Assembly (NCBI GenBank): GCA_963920525.1
Contig: OY986439.1
Span: forward strand, 42,353,485 to 42,417,484
Reading direction: 5' to 3'
Source of the DNA: Dichetophora obliterata
Lineage: Eukaryota > Arthropoda > Insecta > Diptera > Sciomyzidae
Length of the DNA stretch: 64,000 nucleotides
Position numbers and translations under genes: made by a program. Below, in pieces: positions 11,642 to 23,500 of the stretch. The notes below the pieces were generated by a model that did not search any database, was not told the origin of the DNA, and was given only the letters and a program-made list of their open reading frames with translations. How positions within the stretch are numbered: the first letter of the stretch is position 1; each line of letters starts with the position of its first letter.

Positions 11642-11915
11642 AAAAAGTTTTTTATTTTTGAGAATAATGGCAGTTACAGCGATACGTGCACATTTAAATT
11701 CAGTATAGATACTAGAGCATCTATAACGTTTGCATCTTGTGTAAAAAGTATCCCGCTTTTCAATAAGACATTTTACTTCTTGAGTGTAATTGAGTGCAAT
11801 TGCTACATTTAAATTTTTTTGGCTGGAACATGATGAGTAAATAGGGTGCAGATGTTGTTATTTTAAACTTCAACTTGCCTACTTGTATTGTTTGTGGCGT
11901 AGATTGATGGCCAGT

Positions 11916-12609
11916 CTAAATTCTGGCATTCGAAAAAACGTTATTTAAGGTGTTTAAAGATAAAAAAATTAAATCGTGATGTGAAAAAGCCGGTACGGGT
12001 AGTTGGTCGTAGTGTAATAGTAAGTTAATATGAGAAACCAAGAACAAATCTAAAAGGGATGGTAAGCAGTTAGGTCTAAAATGAGTTGGAACTTGCTGGT
12101 TCGCAAATTTCAAGTTGAATTGTTCAACCATGTTCATAAACGGTTTGTTAGCGTTATTCAGTAAATTCAGATTAAAGTTTCCACATAAAGCAATGTTCGA
12201 AAAACGAGGAGCTATTTCTTCTAGTGCGTCCCATAGAAGTGTAGAATTAGCAATATTAGGAGCCATATATATGCAGCCAATTAATAAATTACCAGATTCC
12301 AGTGAAACTTCAACAAAAATGAACTCAAAAACGTCGTTCGAATTGGAGAATTTGACAACGCGAAACTTATGTGAGCTTTTTACATAAATACAAACCCCCG
12401 CCAGTTTTACCATGTCTATCTGTTAGAACCAAATTATAATTATTAACCTTAAACAGACCACCGCTCATCTCTGTCTTAAGCCAAGTTTCAGACAAACAGA
12501 TGATGTCAATAGAGCTATTATTAACAAGAAATCGCAAGTCATCAATTTTGTGTTTAAGACTCTGAACATTTAAATGGCACATGTCAAAGCCCTTATTATT
12601 TATAAGCAA
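11916..12609 (-). pseudogene. LINE endonuclease domain
   Basis: Frame 12609-12367 begins the endonuclease (MCHLNVQSLKHKIDDLR, IDIICLSETWLK, KTGGGLYL). Frame 12413-11916 continues it (LIGCIYMAP, LCGNFNLNLL, SLLDLFLVS, FSHHDLIFLSL). The ETWL, GxFN (here GNFN for GDFN) and SxHD-like motifs identify an exonuclease/endonuclease/phosphatase fold. The usual catalytic Asp of GDFN is replaced by Asn and a frameshift lies near 12390, so it is dead. Confidence 0.8.
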
Positions 12610-12973
12610 AGAATCCGATAAATCTATGTGGCCCCCCCCCCCCAGGTTGCGCTACATTAAACATTGAAACATACTATTAAGCGATACATGCAACACAAAC
12701 ACAGACAGAAGATACTCAATTAAAAAATTTAAGAGAACAGAGAAAGATAGTAAAGGTTAACAAGGTAAAGTTAAATAAATAGAGTGAAAATATTCGGACA
12801 CTATATTAAACGTAATGTGAATCAAAAACAAGATCAATAGTAATTTAAAAAGAAAGAGTTTAAACAGGAGAAGAGTTAACAGAAAAACACAGTAACAGAA
12901 TGAAAGAATCTTTGTAAATATTTTAGGAACACAATACAATTTAAATACAATTAAAATTTCCTTAAAAGATAAT

Positions 12974-13177
12974 TTAGATATCACGCTGCATATCGCCACG
13001 AAAAAATTCTGTTGGCTGCTCAAACTTCTCTGCAATGCCATATAATTGATTCTCGTTAATTATTTTTATAGCGTTCCCATTTTTACTTGAAAAAACGGAG
13101 AAAAGCTGCTTGTGTTGTTTCATACGAGCGGCTTGTTGGAAGAGGGTACGGTTTCTCAATGTAAGACTCTCGTTCAT
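12974..13177 (-). pseudogene. LINE ORF1 C-terminal remnant
   Basis: The 67-codon frame reads NESLTLRNRTLFQQA ... QLFSVFSSKNGNAIKI. The pattern N-E-x-L-T-x-x-x-R-x-L-F ... V-(F/W)-x-x-x-G is typical of the C-terminus of ORF1 in Jockey/CR1-like LINEs. It sits about 360 bp upstream of the ORF2 start in the same orientation. The N-terminal part is absent, so the element is 5'-truncated near 13180. Confidence 0.5.
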
Positions 13178-13180
13178 AAA

Positions 13181-16100
13181 GATGTGCTTGTCTGAGTCTT
13201 ATTGTTGTGCTTGTTCCAAATATTTGGCTTATTCGCTTATGACGACATCAATCAGAACGAAAGGCTTTAATTTTCTTAAAGATACTGTTAATATTCTATT
13301 CACCACATTACATTATAGGCTTAATGGATCATTTATAAATATTACATGATTACCGACACAACTTTGTTTTACTATATATTGTTTTAAGAAACACCAAAAT
13401 CAAACTTAAGTCATTAAATCAAAGAAATTTGTCAACCCAAAAATAATTCATTAATCACATATTTGCAAAATAATTTGATAAGTGTCGAATAATGGTCACA
13501 TTAACGTCTGTACATATTGTAGAAATATTCATTTTAATATTAATGTTTATTTGAGCTTGAGTAATAAACTCGTTCCAAGGTTTAACACATACGCGCACAC
13601 ATGGAAATAGCACACATTTCAGCTCAGGGCTTATTTATGTAGAGTTATTAATAAAATGTATAGAGTTGCCACATTTACATAACTTAACTATGAAATACTT
13701 CCTTTTTGGCATGGACAAAGCCTAATTTATGCCGTTAGACAAAAGCACATGTGCACTCGAGTCCAGTGTTTTGACTAACTTTCATGGCGTTATTAGTGTG
13801 TATGTTTGCGTGCGTGTGAATATGTGTGTGGGAGGAGAGCACAGATGTGTGCTTACATTATTTTGTGAAAATTGAAATTATAATTTTATGTTAAGACTTA
13901 ATACACGTCGACATGTTATTATTTTATACATATAAACATGAAACAAGCTGTACAAACAAAAGCTGTAGTCAAATCAACAGGGTGGCTTCAGTCTATTCAA
14001 AATAAATAAAGAAGCTTGTGTTTATCAAAAAAGGGAGAAAAGTTTTTAAAGCAAACTAGGAATTTTGTCTTGGGTTGAGTTTTTCTTTTAACAGCATAGA
14101 AGTTAAATTACGATTCTTACTTGTTGTCTGTTATTTATTTTTTTTTACTTTTTTTGTGTAAGCTAGAGTCATTTCACTTCACTTAATCCTTATATGGGTT
14201 TTGGTATTGTTATTGATATTAAACTTTCCATGAGTATTTCATTAAATTATATTTTTATCTCTTCTGTCTCTTATTCCGCTTCATTAAACAAAGCCAAATG
14301 AAAATAAATCCGTATAAGCGACATTTTATGTTATTATTTCAGGCGCCTGAAAGCATGCAATATATATTGAAATGAATTGATATTATGTACAATTTGTGTG
14401 TTTCCATGAAAGCAAAAATACGAACCAAAGTGAATTTTATGTGGGTGTACATTGTTTCAAAATAACCGGTTGATTTTATGTATAAAGCCTGCATTTTTGT
14501 GTATTTTTTCCGAGCTTTTTAATAGCTTTCATAATATATGCAATTATTTGCTCACTTTTCCATTTAGTTTTCGGTTTTAATTTTTTTAATGGTATTTTTA
14601 TTAGCTTTATAATAAATTTACCTAAATAACCGCCAATTATTTCGTTATTTTTTTCTTCGAAACATTAAATTTTAATAGTTTTCTCTGTGCACATTTATGT
14701 TGTGTAAATTTTTATTAATTTTTAATTAGTTGTTTCAAATATTTTCGTAAAACGTTGAACACGTTGATTTAAGAACGCATTTTGCTATAATTAGCCATAA
14801 CAAATAAATATTTGCTTGTGTTGTTGCTAAAAATTTAATGTTAATATAACCAATATGATGTAAGCCACACAGTCGAACAACCAAAATAATTACAAGCTTT
14901 GATCAACGGATTCTGGTAGAGGTGATTAAAAGTATACTATAATTTGAAAAAAGTACTATTAAACTTAATTGTTAGTTGTATATAGTTAAAATGTTCTATG
15001 AAAATGTTTCTTGAAAATGTTATTTGAAGATTCTTTATATAAGTTCTATCTACAGAGTACAGCGATGGAAAAAAATAGTAAACTTAATTTCAAAAATCCC
15101 TAAGACTATGCAATTTTCTGATGCTCATAGGAGTACTTTTTCGATTTAAGTGCCCAAAAGTCATTTTTATCAAGCACCGATTTGATTAAAAAAAAAATTT
15201 TTACAAATTTAAGTAGTGGGAAAGTAATGAATAAGAGTTAATTTTAGAGCTCAGAGTTATTAAACAAAATATGTATTGCAGTATTATATTTTTCGCATTT
15301 TTTTTCAAAATAAAGCATAAATGGATTCTATTGAAGAGAGTATAAAAACTTTAGTGCGAGATATTTTGGTTAAAATTTTTGAACTTTTAAAATAAATATT
15401 CTATTTAAAAGCATATGAACATTTTTTTAAACTTTTTAATAAATATTTTGAATACCCGAATGTAATATGTGCGTGTCCGTAACTGAACTTTTTTCTTTAA
15501 AAACTTAAAAATTGAGATCTTTTCATTTAAAAAACCCAATAATTTATTTTCCTACTCGTCTCTCTATCGACACGATTACAGCCGTAATTATAAAGCTTTT
15601 GTTATGAAATTCAGTATATAATCTTCTTGATAAAAAATCAGAATCAATCTCTTAAAAATCCACATATATAATTCAAATGACTTCAAAATTTGCGCAACTG
15701 TTTTGATTTCCGTATGCACCTTAAGTTTAATATATGTTTCGCCAAATCGATTGAAAACCCATGCATAGTTTTCATACAAAAACTACTATACTAAATTTAT
15801 AGGTGGGTCAAAGGGTTAAAACTGGAAAAATAATTATTCACATACATGTTTAATAACTATTTACCAAAAAAATTTTTATTCATTACCACCTAAAAAAAAT
15901 AATGGGTGGGTTATATCTAACCTAAGGGTTGAAATCGGTTTAGATTAAAAAAAAACATATTTATGCGATGTATCCCGCATGCTAACAACAAGAGAGACAC
16001 AACTCAAAATTTACAAATTTTCAGGAGAAGGAAAAAATTGCATAATAAATGTTAGCGAAATATTTTCATAAAAATAGTAAGTCACTGTCAAGAAAGGCCA

Positions 16101-16354
16101 TGCAAGAGTTAGTATTTGTGTTGTTCTGGTCTTTTCGTCCATATTTGATAGTGGAAAAAATCAAATCTAGCACTTGTGCCTGTTTTCTTAAAATGATTTT
16201 TCTTCAACACATGGTTTTTTTATGTTGTGCCTTTTTAACTGAACAAATTAATACTATTTCCTGGCAATAAGCTCAATATCAGAACTTTTTATTTTTAGTT
16301 TTAACTGAAAAAATTATTATATTTGCAATAAACAAGAGTATCAGGAAAAAATGT
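13181..16354. other. AT-rich stretch without a recognisable gene
   Basis: I see no coding motif on either strand. It contains a GT-rich tract (about 13794-13835), a diverged copy of the 2065-2110 segment near 13738-13775 and ordinary AT-rich sequence. Confidence 0.5.
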
Positions 16355-16472
16355 ATGTTAAAAAAATAACGGTCAAAAAATAACTTATAATTTCTGATCG
16401 ACAAATAACGGCCAAAAAATAACTTATTTCTGATCGTAAAAATAATGACCAAGAAATAGTTTTTATTTTTGA
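16355..16472. repeat. AT-rich minisatellite, left half
   Basis: Diverged copies of a roughly 35-45 bp unit built on AAAATAACGGCC, AAAAAATAACTTAT and TTCTGATCG. The array resumes at 18559, on the far side of a Helitron. Confidence 0.75.
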
Positions 16473-18558
16473 CTAGCTGATATACCCGGTGTTACTCGAA
16501 AGTAATATACATAAGCATTTTAATATACAATTCTCGATTTAATGTTTTTTTTTTAAATTTTGGAATATTGTAAAAATATGTTGAATTTAAGTTTGAGACC
16601 ACTATAAAAATATTAGTTAAAAAATTTACCGTGCTTTTTTAACGAAGGAATAATTTTATCACTGTTTTTTCACAATCAAAAACTGTTTTTAGTTCTAAAC
16701 TGAATTTACTAGTAACTAGTAAAAATGTTGCTTGCACTTCGTTTATGGAAATCAAATTTGTAAAAAAAAGGAAAATGGACACCAATCTTTCTGAATTTTT
16801 TAGTAGTTTTTCCAGTTAGAAAATAACAATTGATTTGTGTCTTATATAAAAAATAAAATAAACTGTGTATGATAGTTGATGCCATTTCTTAAATCTTCAG
16901 AATTCCTTTTTTATGCGAAATATTGTACAGTCGTTTGTTAATGTAAATTAACAAAAAGGTGTAAGTTAAGAAAGCAGACACTTTTTAATTTCCAATTATA
17001 GTATATACAGCAACCTGTTACACTGTTATTGACGTAAACAGTTGATCGACATAAATCCAGTTGAAAAAACTGCAAGAAGTGCCATTATGTTTTTTACTGC
17101 AAGTTTACGCTGTGTGCGAAAAAAAACTAAATTGAGTAACAGTTACCGACATTACTAAGATATTGAAACCGTGTTGGTAATGCAGTGCTTACTTCTAATT
17201 TATAACATTTTCCAGCATTCTTTTCAGAATACTTTTGGTTAGTACGCTACTGAACCTAAAAATGTGTTCAATGCAGCCAAGCTTACAACCATGATTGAAG
17301 AGTTAAGATGTCAAAATTTCACTGTTTTTTATATGTCGGTACATTTAGTTGGCGTGGAAATTTAACTTTCAACAATACTGTTCAAATAATACATTAAACA
17401 TGAAAAAGTTAACTTTTACAGCATTCTTATTCACAGTCATCTTTTCGATGAAATAGTGATCTATATACAACATTTAAAGTACCATTGATAAAGAACTGAG
17501 TGACAACGGTGACACAATAGTGAGAAAAAATAGAGCCATCAAAACAAATTTTACAGGAGGGGGTGGGGAGGCAAAAAGTAAGAAGATTACTTACTATAGA
17601 AGATTTTATATAAACCAAAATGTTTGTAATTACTCTTGACACACAACTGCTTTCTTAGAGATAAATGGGGACGTTCAAATTATATAGAGAATTTTCAGAA
17701 ACTCAGTTTTATTAAAATCTGGTATGAAAATATAGACTTTAAGCCATAACTTTTGATTGGAAAGAGATATGGGTAATTTTTTCACATAAATTATTTTTGA
17801 GACCTGACTTTTTTGTAAAAATATAAAAACATTATTTTGAGAAAAATAAATTTCGCTAAAAAATTCAAAGGGATTTGTTGTTTTGAAGACATAAACAGTA
17901 AAATAGTTTTTGCGCTTAGCTGGAAGAATTTTTGCAAATAAATGCTATGTCATATGAAAGGTAGCCAGATTTGCAATTTTCAATTGATTTCATTTTTACA
18001 ACAACAACAATTTTTGAGTCATTTTTTGAGTAAAAAGCCAATATTTTGGACTTTTTTTGACATAATTATAAAACATAGTTACACTGACTTAACGGTATAG
18101 TTCAACCTATTTTTGTAAAGTGATTATATTGAACATTTGAAGAAAAAAATTTGAATGAAATATATTAATGGACAGCGGAGATATTTGCATCGAATGACCA
18201 AACTTTGATTTTCATGTCATTTTTTTCTCATTCTTAGGTAACAATGTTTTATGAAAAAGTCGTTGTACTGAAAATTTCTCCAATTTTGAAGATATGTGAG
18301 TTTTTTTGATGTCAAAATAACAAAAAATTTTAAAAATTAAATACACAAAAATCTCCTATACTAAAAAGTTTTATAATAACAAAATTACCGTTAGTTGAAA
18401 ATTTTCGGAGGAGGCGTGGCAAAAACTAAGTATGTAACATTTTAAGTTAGAATGCACTTAATATGTATGCCTAGTTTGAGCGAAATCCATTTAGCCGTTT
18501 AGATTTGTATAAAGGCCAAACAAACAAACATAGATAAAATCAGTTTTATTACTATAGA
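16473..18558 (-). mobile_element. Helitron (non-autonomous), inserted in a minisatellite
   Basis: Read on the minus strand, the element begins TCTATAGTAATAAAACTG at 18558 and ends ACCGGGTATATCAGCTAG at 16473. It is flanked by A before TC and T after CTAG, the Helitron rule (A^TC...CTAG^T). Near the 5' end are GTTTGTTTG repeats and, a little inward, a GCCACGCCTCC segment, as in other fly Helitrons. Flanking minisatellite sequence rejoins when the element is removed. The 2.1-kb interior has no Rep/helicase frame. Confidence 0.8.
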
Positions 18559-18710
18559 TTGAAAAAATAACGACTACAAAATAACTTTAATTTGTTACTG
18601 AAAAAATGAATGACAAAAAAAAAGCTTTTATAACCACCAAGAAAAAACTTTTATTTCTGATCGAAAAAATATCGATCGAAAAATAATTGGCTTGAGGTAA
18701 TTTTTATTTT
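18559..18710. repeat. AT-rich minisatellite, right half
   Basis: Continues the array of 16355-16472: GAAAAAATAACGAC, AAAATAAC and TTTCTGATCG recur. The two halves were one array before the Helitron inserted. Confidence 0.75.
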
Positions 18711-19238
18711 TGTGATCATTAAAAAAAATCATGTAAAAAATTGAGTTTCTAGCTCCCTAGCGTCACATTGCTTTATTTTAAAGAATTCAAAAATTTCAAA
18801 AATAGTCGTTATTTTCGGTCCCTGCTTAAAAGCGTGGACACAGCTCTAAATGAAGTCTCTTTTACATTAAAAAAAGCGTAACGGCTTTTTTAAAACGTTA
18901 GAGAAAAGATACAACTAAGATATTTTTATAGTCGATAGATATGTTCACTGTGAATTGATTTTTTGCAAAGAGTCGAATTCTGAAAATTTTGAGTTGTTAG
19001 GGTCCTACTGTAGTTAGAGTGTTACATGTTTAACGAAACTTTAGTAAGAAATCTTACTTTTCCATTACACCTGTCATAAATTCGGGGTGAGTCATGTGTG
19101 ATCCTATCGCTATTTAGGGTTAAGTATAATCAAAATCCAATAATAAATTTTAATTGAGACTATTTACCTTGTATAAAATATTTGTGGACGCCTAAATCGG
19201 CCAAATACCCCACTGCGACTCACTGTGCGATGATGCGT
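18711..19238. other. AT-rich stretch without a recognisable feature
   Basis: No coding, RNA or repeat signature seen beyond ordinary AT richness. Confidence 0.4.
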
Positions 19239-20494
19239 AAGGCTGGCTGCATAGTAAGCGCCGAAGCAGGCAGGCAGGCACAGACAGCAACCCGCTCCAC
19301 AAATAACCACCGCAGAGTGAATGCGAGAAGCAGATCAGATCAGTGTGACGTAGTTTGTTATTGTTTTGATTTTTTTTCGCATTTCTTCTGTTATGAATGC
19401 TTCTCTACGAAAAACATTTAGCGTGGATTCACTGATAACCTTCAGCATGTTTTCAAAGTTTTTTTTTTATGAAGTTTGTGCGCTTTACGCTCAGAGGGAA
19501 AACTTGCCGCACGCTTTTCAATTCATCTTTACCAACAACAACAGCAACGCAAAACACACACTTGCGCATGCGCACAACACAAAAAAAAACACTCACTCAA
19601 TTTGTCTATGATTATCTAACAAAGGACTCAAATTTCGCAAGAATTGAGAAACAAATTTTTTTTATTTTGCTTTTACTGACTTCATGTCAATCAGTTTTGT
19701 TGTGCTTATTGAAAAACCAAAAACAGAAGAGTAAATTGCACGAATTTGTCAACAAAAATAAAACACAAGTTTCAATCTATCATGTGCGCCGACTCAGCCG
19801 CTACTGTTGTTTGTATGTGTGTTTCGACGAATTTATTCTGTTGTTGCTGTTTTTTTGTTTTGATTCAATTTTCACTCCAAAGATGTTGAAAACAAAATCA
19901 AAACAGTCCTTTGAGTTCTGATTCCACAAAATGTGTATTAAATGCGAACAACAACGCATTAAAAGAATTATTTTTCATCTGTTTTACATGTCCAACAATT
20001 GGTAATTCCTTCAATCCATAATTTTCGTTGTTTCAGTTATGCACAATTTATCACCAACAACAACAACAACATAGATGCACAAGAACAAAAACAATCTTCA
20101 CACTCGTTGCTATGTTGTGTTTGCATGGTGTTGTTTTTGTGTGTTTATCATAATATATACACATGCGCTGATGCTTATTATGTTTGTGAGTGTGTTTCGT
20201 CCAACGAAAAAATAATAAACGTAAAATGCATCTAATATAAATTCTTCGTTGCGTTAAAACTGCGTTTAAAAAAATTGCCCATCAATTTTTAACAAAAATT
20301 AGACAAACACGCAAAATCAGCTGCGAGAAACCAGGACAAAACACTTTTCTCGCTGTACCTGCTTTGGTCTGCCTGCCGTCACTATGTGGACTTCGAGCAG
20401 ATTTATATGAAACTGTATGAAGCCACTTTTCTCGCACTGGTGCCTGCCTGTCTGCCTGCCTGCCTGCTTCGGCGCTTACTCAGCGGGCAGCCTA
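19239..20494. mobile_element. segment bounded by inverted repeats with GCAG-rich arms
   Basis: AGTAAGCGCCGAAGCAGGC, followed by AGGCAGGCA, lies at about 19253-19281 and appears inverted at about 20450-20482. Outer flanks also match in inverted form (AGGCTGGCTGC against AGGCTGCCCGC). The arms are about 35-45 bp before diverging. The interior is rich in CAACAA and AAACA simple motifs and contains only frames without recognisable domains (for example 19469-19921, 150 codons). It could be a foldback element or an inverted segmental duplication. No target duplication was found. Confidence 0.45.
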
Positions 20495-21837
20495 AGAAAC
20501 AGACATATATAAATTTTTTGCATAGAGATATAAAAAAAAACTATTTGTCTTCATAGAAATTGTGCCTTGGAAAAATCTTGTTCACACAGGCATTTAATAA
20601 AAATTTTCAAGGAACATTTTCATAGCACATTTCAACCTTGTGTAAAGTTTTTGTTTAAAATTTTTGTTTTTTTATAATAAGGACCTGCCTCAAGTTTTTC
20701 GCCGGCGCGTAATAACGCCACTGGCACTAAATATTTAATATTTTATTTTTGAAAAGTCAGCCGGCATAAAAATGCAATTAGGCTTTTAATAAAAAGACAA
20801 GCTGATTTAAAGCTCGTAGAATCATAATCTTTATTTTTCAATTTTGGTGCTTATAAAGCCAAACAACAGTATTTTGTTAAAATCGAAAAAGTGCATAGTT
20901 CTTAACATAAAAAGTGTGTGAGTGAAAAATAAATATAAACCTTATGCGTAAGTGCGTAATGCAAAATAAATATATAACAAAAATAATAAACATTGAAAGT
21001 GCGTAATGCATATAAGTATATAACAAAAATAATAAACATTAAAAGTGCGCGAGTGAAAGAAATAGAACATTTGCTTAGTGCGAAAGTGCGTAATGTAAAT
21101 TTAATATATAACCACGGGTCATTGTGCGTGGTGAATAACAATAAACATAGTTACAGTGCAATCAATAAGTTTGTGTACGTTTGGTTGCTTAACTCGGTAT
21201 AAGAATAAGTTTGGTTGCTAAAATCGGTGCGCACTACACTTGAACGATAACGTTTAAGGATCTTTTTAAGCCTGTTTTGAAAAGAGTCCAAATAATCGTA
21301 CAGAGAAGGTTGAAAAATCTACAAAAATATATCTGCCGCCTATATACCCGCCTGTGTAAATTTGTCGGTGATGACATTGTAATGCAGAACTGTAAGCGGA
21401 ATTTAACAAAATCTTGTTTGTGTTGCTAAGATCAATAGGTTCTTTCCATTATTCATAAATTTTGACTTTATTTGTGTGTGTTGCAACATCGTGCTATCTA
21501 ACTGGAAGTTTTGTAGTTATTTTTGAAAATTATTAATCTTTATGTTTGAAGTAAAATACGTAAGTGTTATTAAACGTTAAATTTTAAATACTAGAAAAAA
21601 ATTTGTGAATCCATTCAATACATTGTAGAAATTATTGCGAAAATATTTTTTGGTGTCATTTTTTGTTTGTTTTTCCTGTTGTATTCTTTTTCATTTTCGT
21701 TGTGTTTTGGCTTGGAGAGAATTTTCTTTAAATTCTTTTGTTCTCTCCTATCTCGTGAGTCACTTTTTTGTTGTCTGCTTTCTTGTGCATATTTGCTGCC
21801 ATTGTCGTTTACTGTGTAAGGTAAGTGTAGGTGGGAA
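20495..21837 (+). other. possible transcribed 5' exon region ending at a consensus splice donor
   Basis: This stretch has short tandem repeats at 20952-21044 and, at the end, a strong 5' splice-site match (TGTGTAAG|GTAAGTG, about 21814-21828). A 90-codon frame opens at 21635 and its first 62 codons up to the donor are very hydrophobic (SFFVCFSCCILFHF and similar). I do not recognise it. It could be an untranslated first exon or chance. No acceptor or downstream exon was identified. Confidence 0.25.
20952..21044. repeat. ~47-bp tandem repeat, two clear units plus degenerate copies
   Basis: Units at 20952-20998 and 20999-21044 both start GTGCGTAATGCA and share ATATAACAAAAATAATAAAC. Shorter GTGCG-start fragments follow to about 21150. 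Confidence 0.8.
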
Positions 21838-21930
21838 TGACATAACGTCCACGGACATAATTTCCATGGACATTATGTCTACTTCGCAAAAGGGACATAA
21901 TGTCTAAATCAAAACGGACATAAGGTCCAT
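21838..21930. repeat. cluster of five GGACATAATGTCC-like palindromes
   Basis: Five near-palindromic 12-13-mers occur within 93 bp: GACATAACGTCC, GGACATAATTTCC, GGACATTATGTCT, GGACATAATGTCT and GGACATAAGGTCC. The spacing is irregular. This could be the end of a small element or a cluster of protein-binding sites; the sequence alone does not decide. Confidence 0.7.
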
Positions 21931-22264
21931 AAAATTTAATTTTAAACAAATTTACACGTTATATGTATATATAGAATTTTTCATGAAATATATCAGTTTT
22001 ATATGACAACAACAGTATCCGTACAAGGGCAAATCTTTTTATCATAAAATAATAAATTGGGAGCGGGTTAATTTTCTGCTTGTCAAAACTCTGTATTGTC
22101 AAAATGCTGTAATTTTTACAGTTTTTTTAAAATAGTGTTTTGTCTAATTTTCCTTCATTCAATATACAGTTTTTAAAAATTTTGCTTTAAAAAAGTCTGC
22201 TTTTCATTTGCAGCATTTTAACTAGTTATTTTAAGCTTATTTACTTTAGTTGTTCTTAGTCCAT

Positions 22265-22365
22265 ATTTTACAGAATTTTGGAATACAGAATTTTTAACAC
22301 AGTTTTCTGTTAATGCAGAAATTTGTAATTCAGAATTTTGTATACAGAATTTTATACATACAGCG
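22265..22365. repeat. ACAGAATTTT short-motif cluster
   Basis: CAGAATTTT or a close variant appears about six times in 100 bp, immediately left of the foldback element. Confidence 0.6.
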
Positions 22366-22373
22366 GTCATTCC

Positions 22374-23065
22374 ATATCAAATCGGACGCTTTTGTTCAAA
22401 AACTAATTTTGACGATTCCTATTTTTTCAAATTTTTCACGTTGATAGAACTTTAAAAACAAAAATATTTGCATACAGTTTTATAATTTTTTTTTTTTTGC
22501 ACATAGTGAAAAATTCAAAAGAAAATCAGAAATTGTCATTCAAACATGTAGCCAAACAACTATATCTTCTAAACCGTTTTTTTAAAGACCTTGATTTGTG
22601 GTCTTCATTGTGGTGTCTTTTTTTACAAACACAATTTGGTACAAAATGTTAAATTTTTTTAACACTAAAAATTTGATTCACATATTTCATAGTCAGCACC
22701 ACTATTTTTTTGGCAATTTGAAAATATTATCGAATTGAGGCATCCATTCTTAATGCATTCTCAAAATTTGAAGTTGGAGAATCAATGGCCACAATAAAGG
22801 CCAATTCAAGATCTTTCAAATATGTCCTCGAAATTTTTTTGTAATACTAACGGCTTAGAAGATATAGTTCTTTGACTACATGTTTGAATGAAAATTTTTG
22901 TTTTTCTTTCTAATTTTTCACTATGTATAACTGCAAAAAAAAATTGAAAATCACTAAAAAATATGCAAATATTTTTCTTTTTTAAAGTACTATCCACGTG
23001 CAAAGCACCAAATTTTTACAGAAATGTGAGTTTCGAAAAGCGTCCGATTTGACATGGAATGACCG
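22374..23065. mobile_element. foldback element of the CGGT...ACCG family, solo copy (692 bp)
   Basis: The left end CGGTCATTCCATATCAAATC and the right end (read inward) CGGTCATTCCATGTCAAATC are inverted. Pairing continues inward to about 22630 on the left and 22785 on the right, leaving about 155 bp of centre. Direct repeats ACAG flank it exactly (22370-22373 and 23066-23069), a 4-bp target duplication. There is no coding capacity. A larger copy of the same family lies at 49195-55595 and also has a 4-bp duplication. The transposase that moves it is unknown; 4-bp duplications are reported for Sola and some Chapaev-like elements, but terminal similarity to those was not tested. Confidence 0.85.
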
Positions 23066-23156
23066 ACAGAAAACTGCACCGAACTTTAATAAATTCTTTA
23101 AATTAATGTAAAAAAAATTGAACAATTTGTATCAAATGTAATTTAGAGTTGTAAAC

Positions 23157-23500
23157 GTGGCGACCGTAGCCTAGTGGGTAGAGTGCGTGGCCCCTAAGCT
23201 AAAGAACCGCGGTAGCCCGGGTTCAATTCCAGTTCAGACAGAAAGTTTTTTCAATTGAATTAATTTTTCTGTTCGGTCGTCACCTCTCTGCAGACAATGG
23301 CAAACCTCAGAGAGTAAAAATTGCCATGTAAAGCTTCTTGAGAGCATAAGCCGTTCGGAGTCGGTATAAAACACGTAGGTCCAGTTCTCGGTCATTTGTG
23401 ATCAAACATTTAACAACACGCACAACACAATTGATCAATAGAAGCTAGGTCAAAGTCCTTCCAAGGGCTGAGATGGCCAGTTTATTTATTTATAAACAGG
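23157..23500 (+). mobile_element. tRNA-derived SINE
   Basis: An internal RNA polymerase III promoter is clear: box A TAGCCTAGTGGG at 23167-23178 and box B GGTTCAATTCC at 23220-23230, spaced as in a tRNA. The tRNA-unrelated body contains GGCAAACCTC, GCCATGTAAAGCTTCT and CCGTTCGGAGTCGGTATAAAA. From memory these resemble SINE bodies of tephritid and other higher flies. It ends in TTTATTTATTTATAAAC. TAAAC occurs at both flanks (23152-23156 and 23493-23497) but is too short to call a duplication. Confidence 0.8.

Larger units (their letters stand above)
9676..13180 (-). mobile_element. non-LTR retrotransposon (Jockey/CR1-like LINE), 5'-truncated and broken
   Basis: In order on the minus strand: an ORF1 C-terminus (12974-13177), an apurinic-type endonuclease (12609-11916), a reverse transcriptase (11641-10380), the ORF2 C-terminal region (10377-9907), a 3' non-coding region and a terminal (TAAA)n tail at 9676-9697. 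A C10 run at 12632-12641 lies in the ORF1-ORF2 spacer. Several frameshifts separate the blocks, so it is inactive. Clade placement (Jockey versus CR1) is inference from motif style only. Confidence 0.85.

Noticed and set aside
19469..19921. 150-codon plus-strand frame
   Set aside because: Low-complexity Lys/Thr/Cys/Leu composition, no motif, lies inside an inverted-repeat segment; open by chance.
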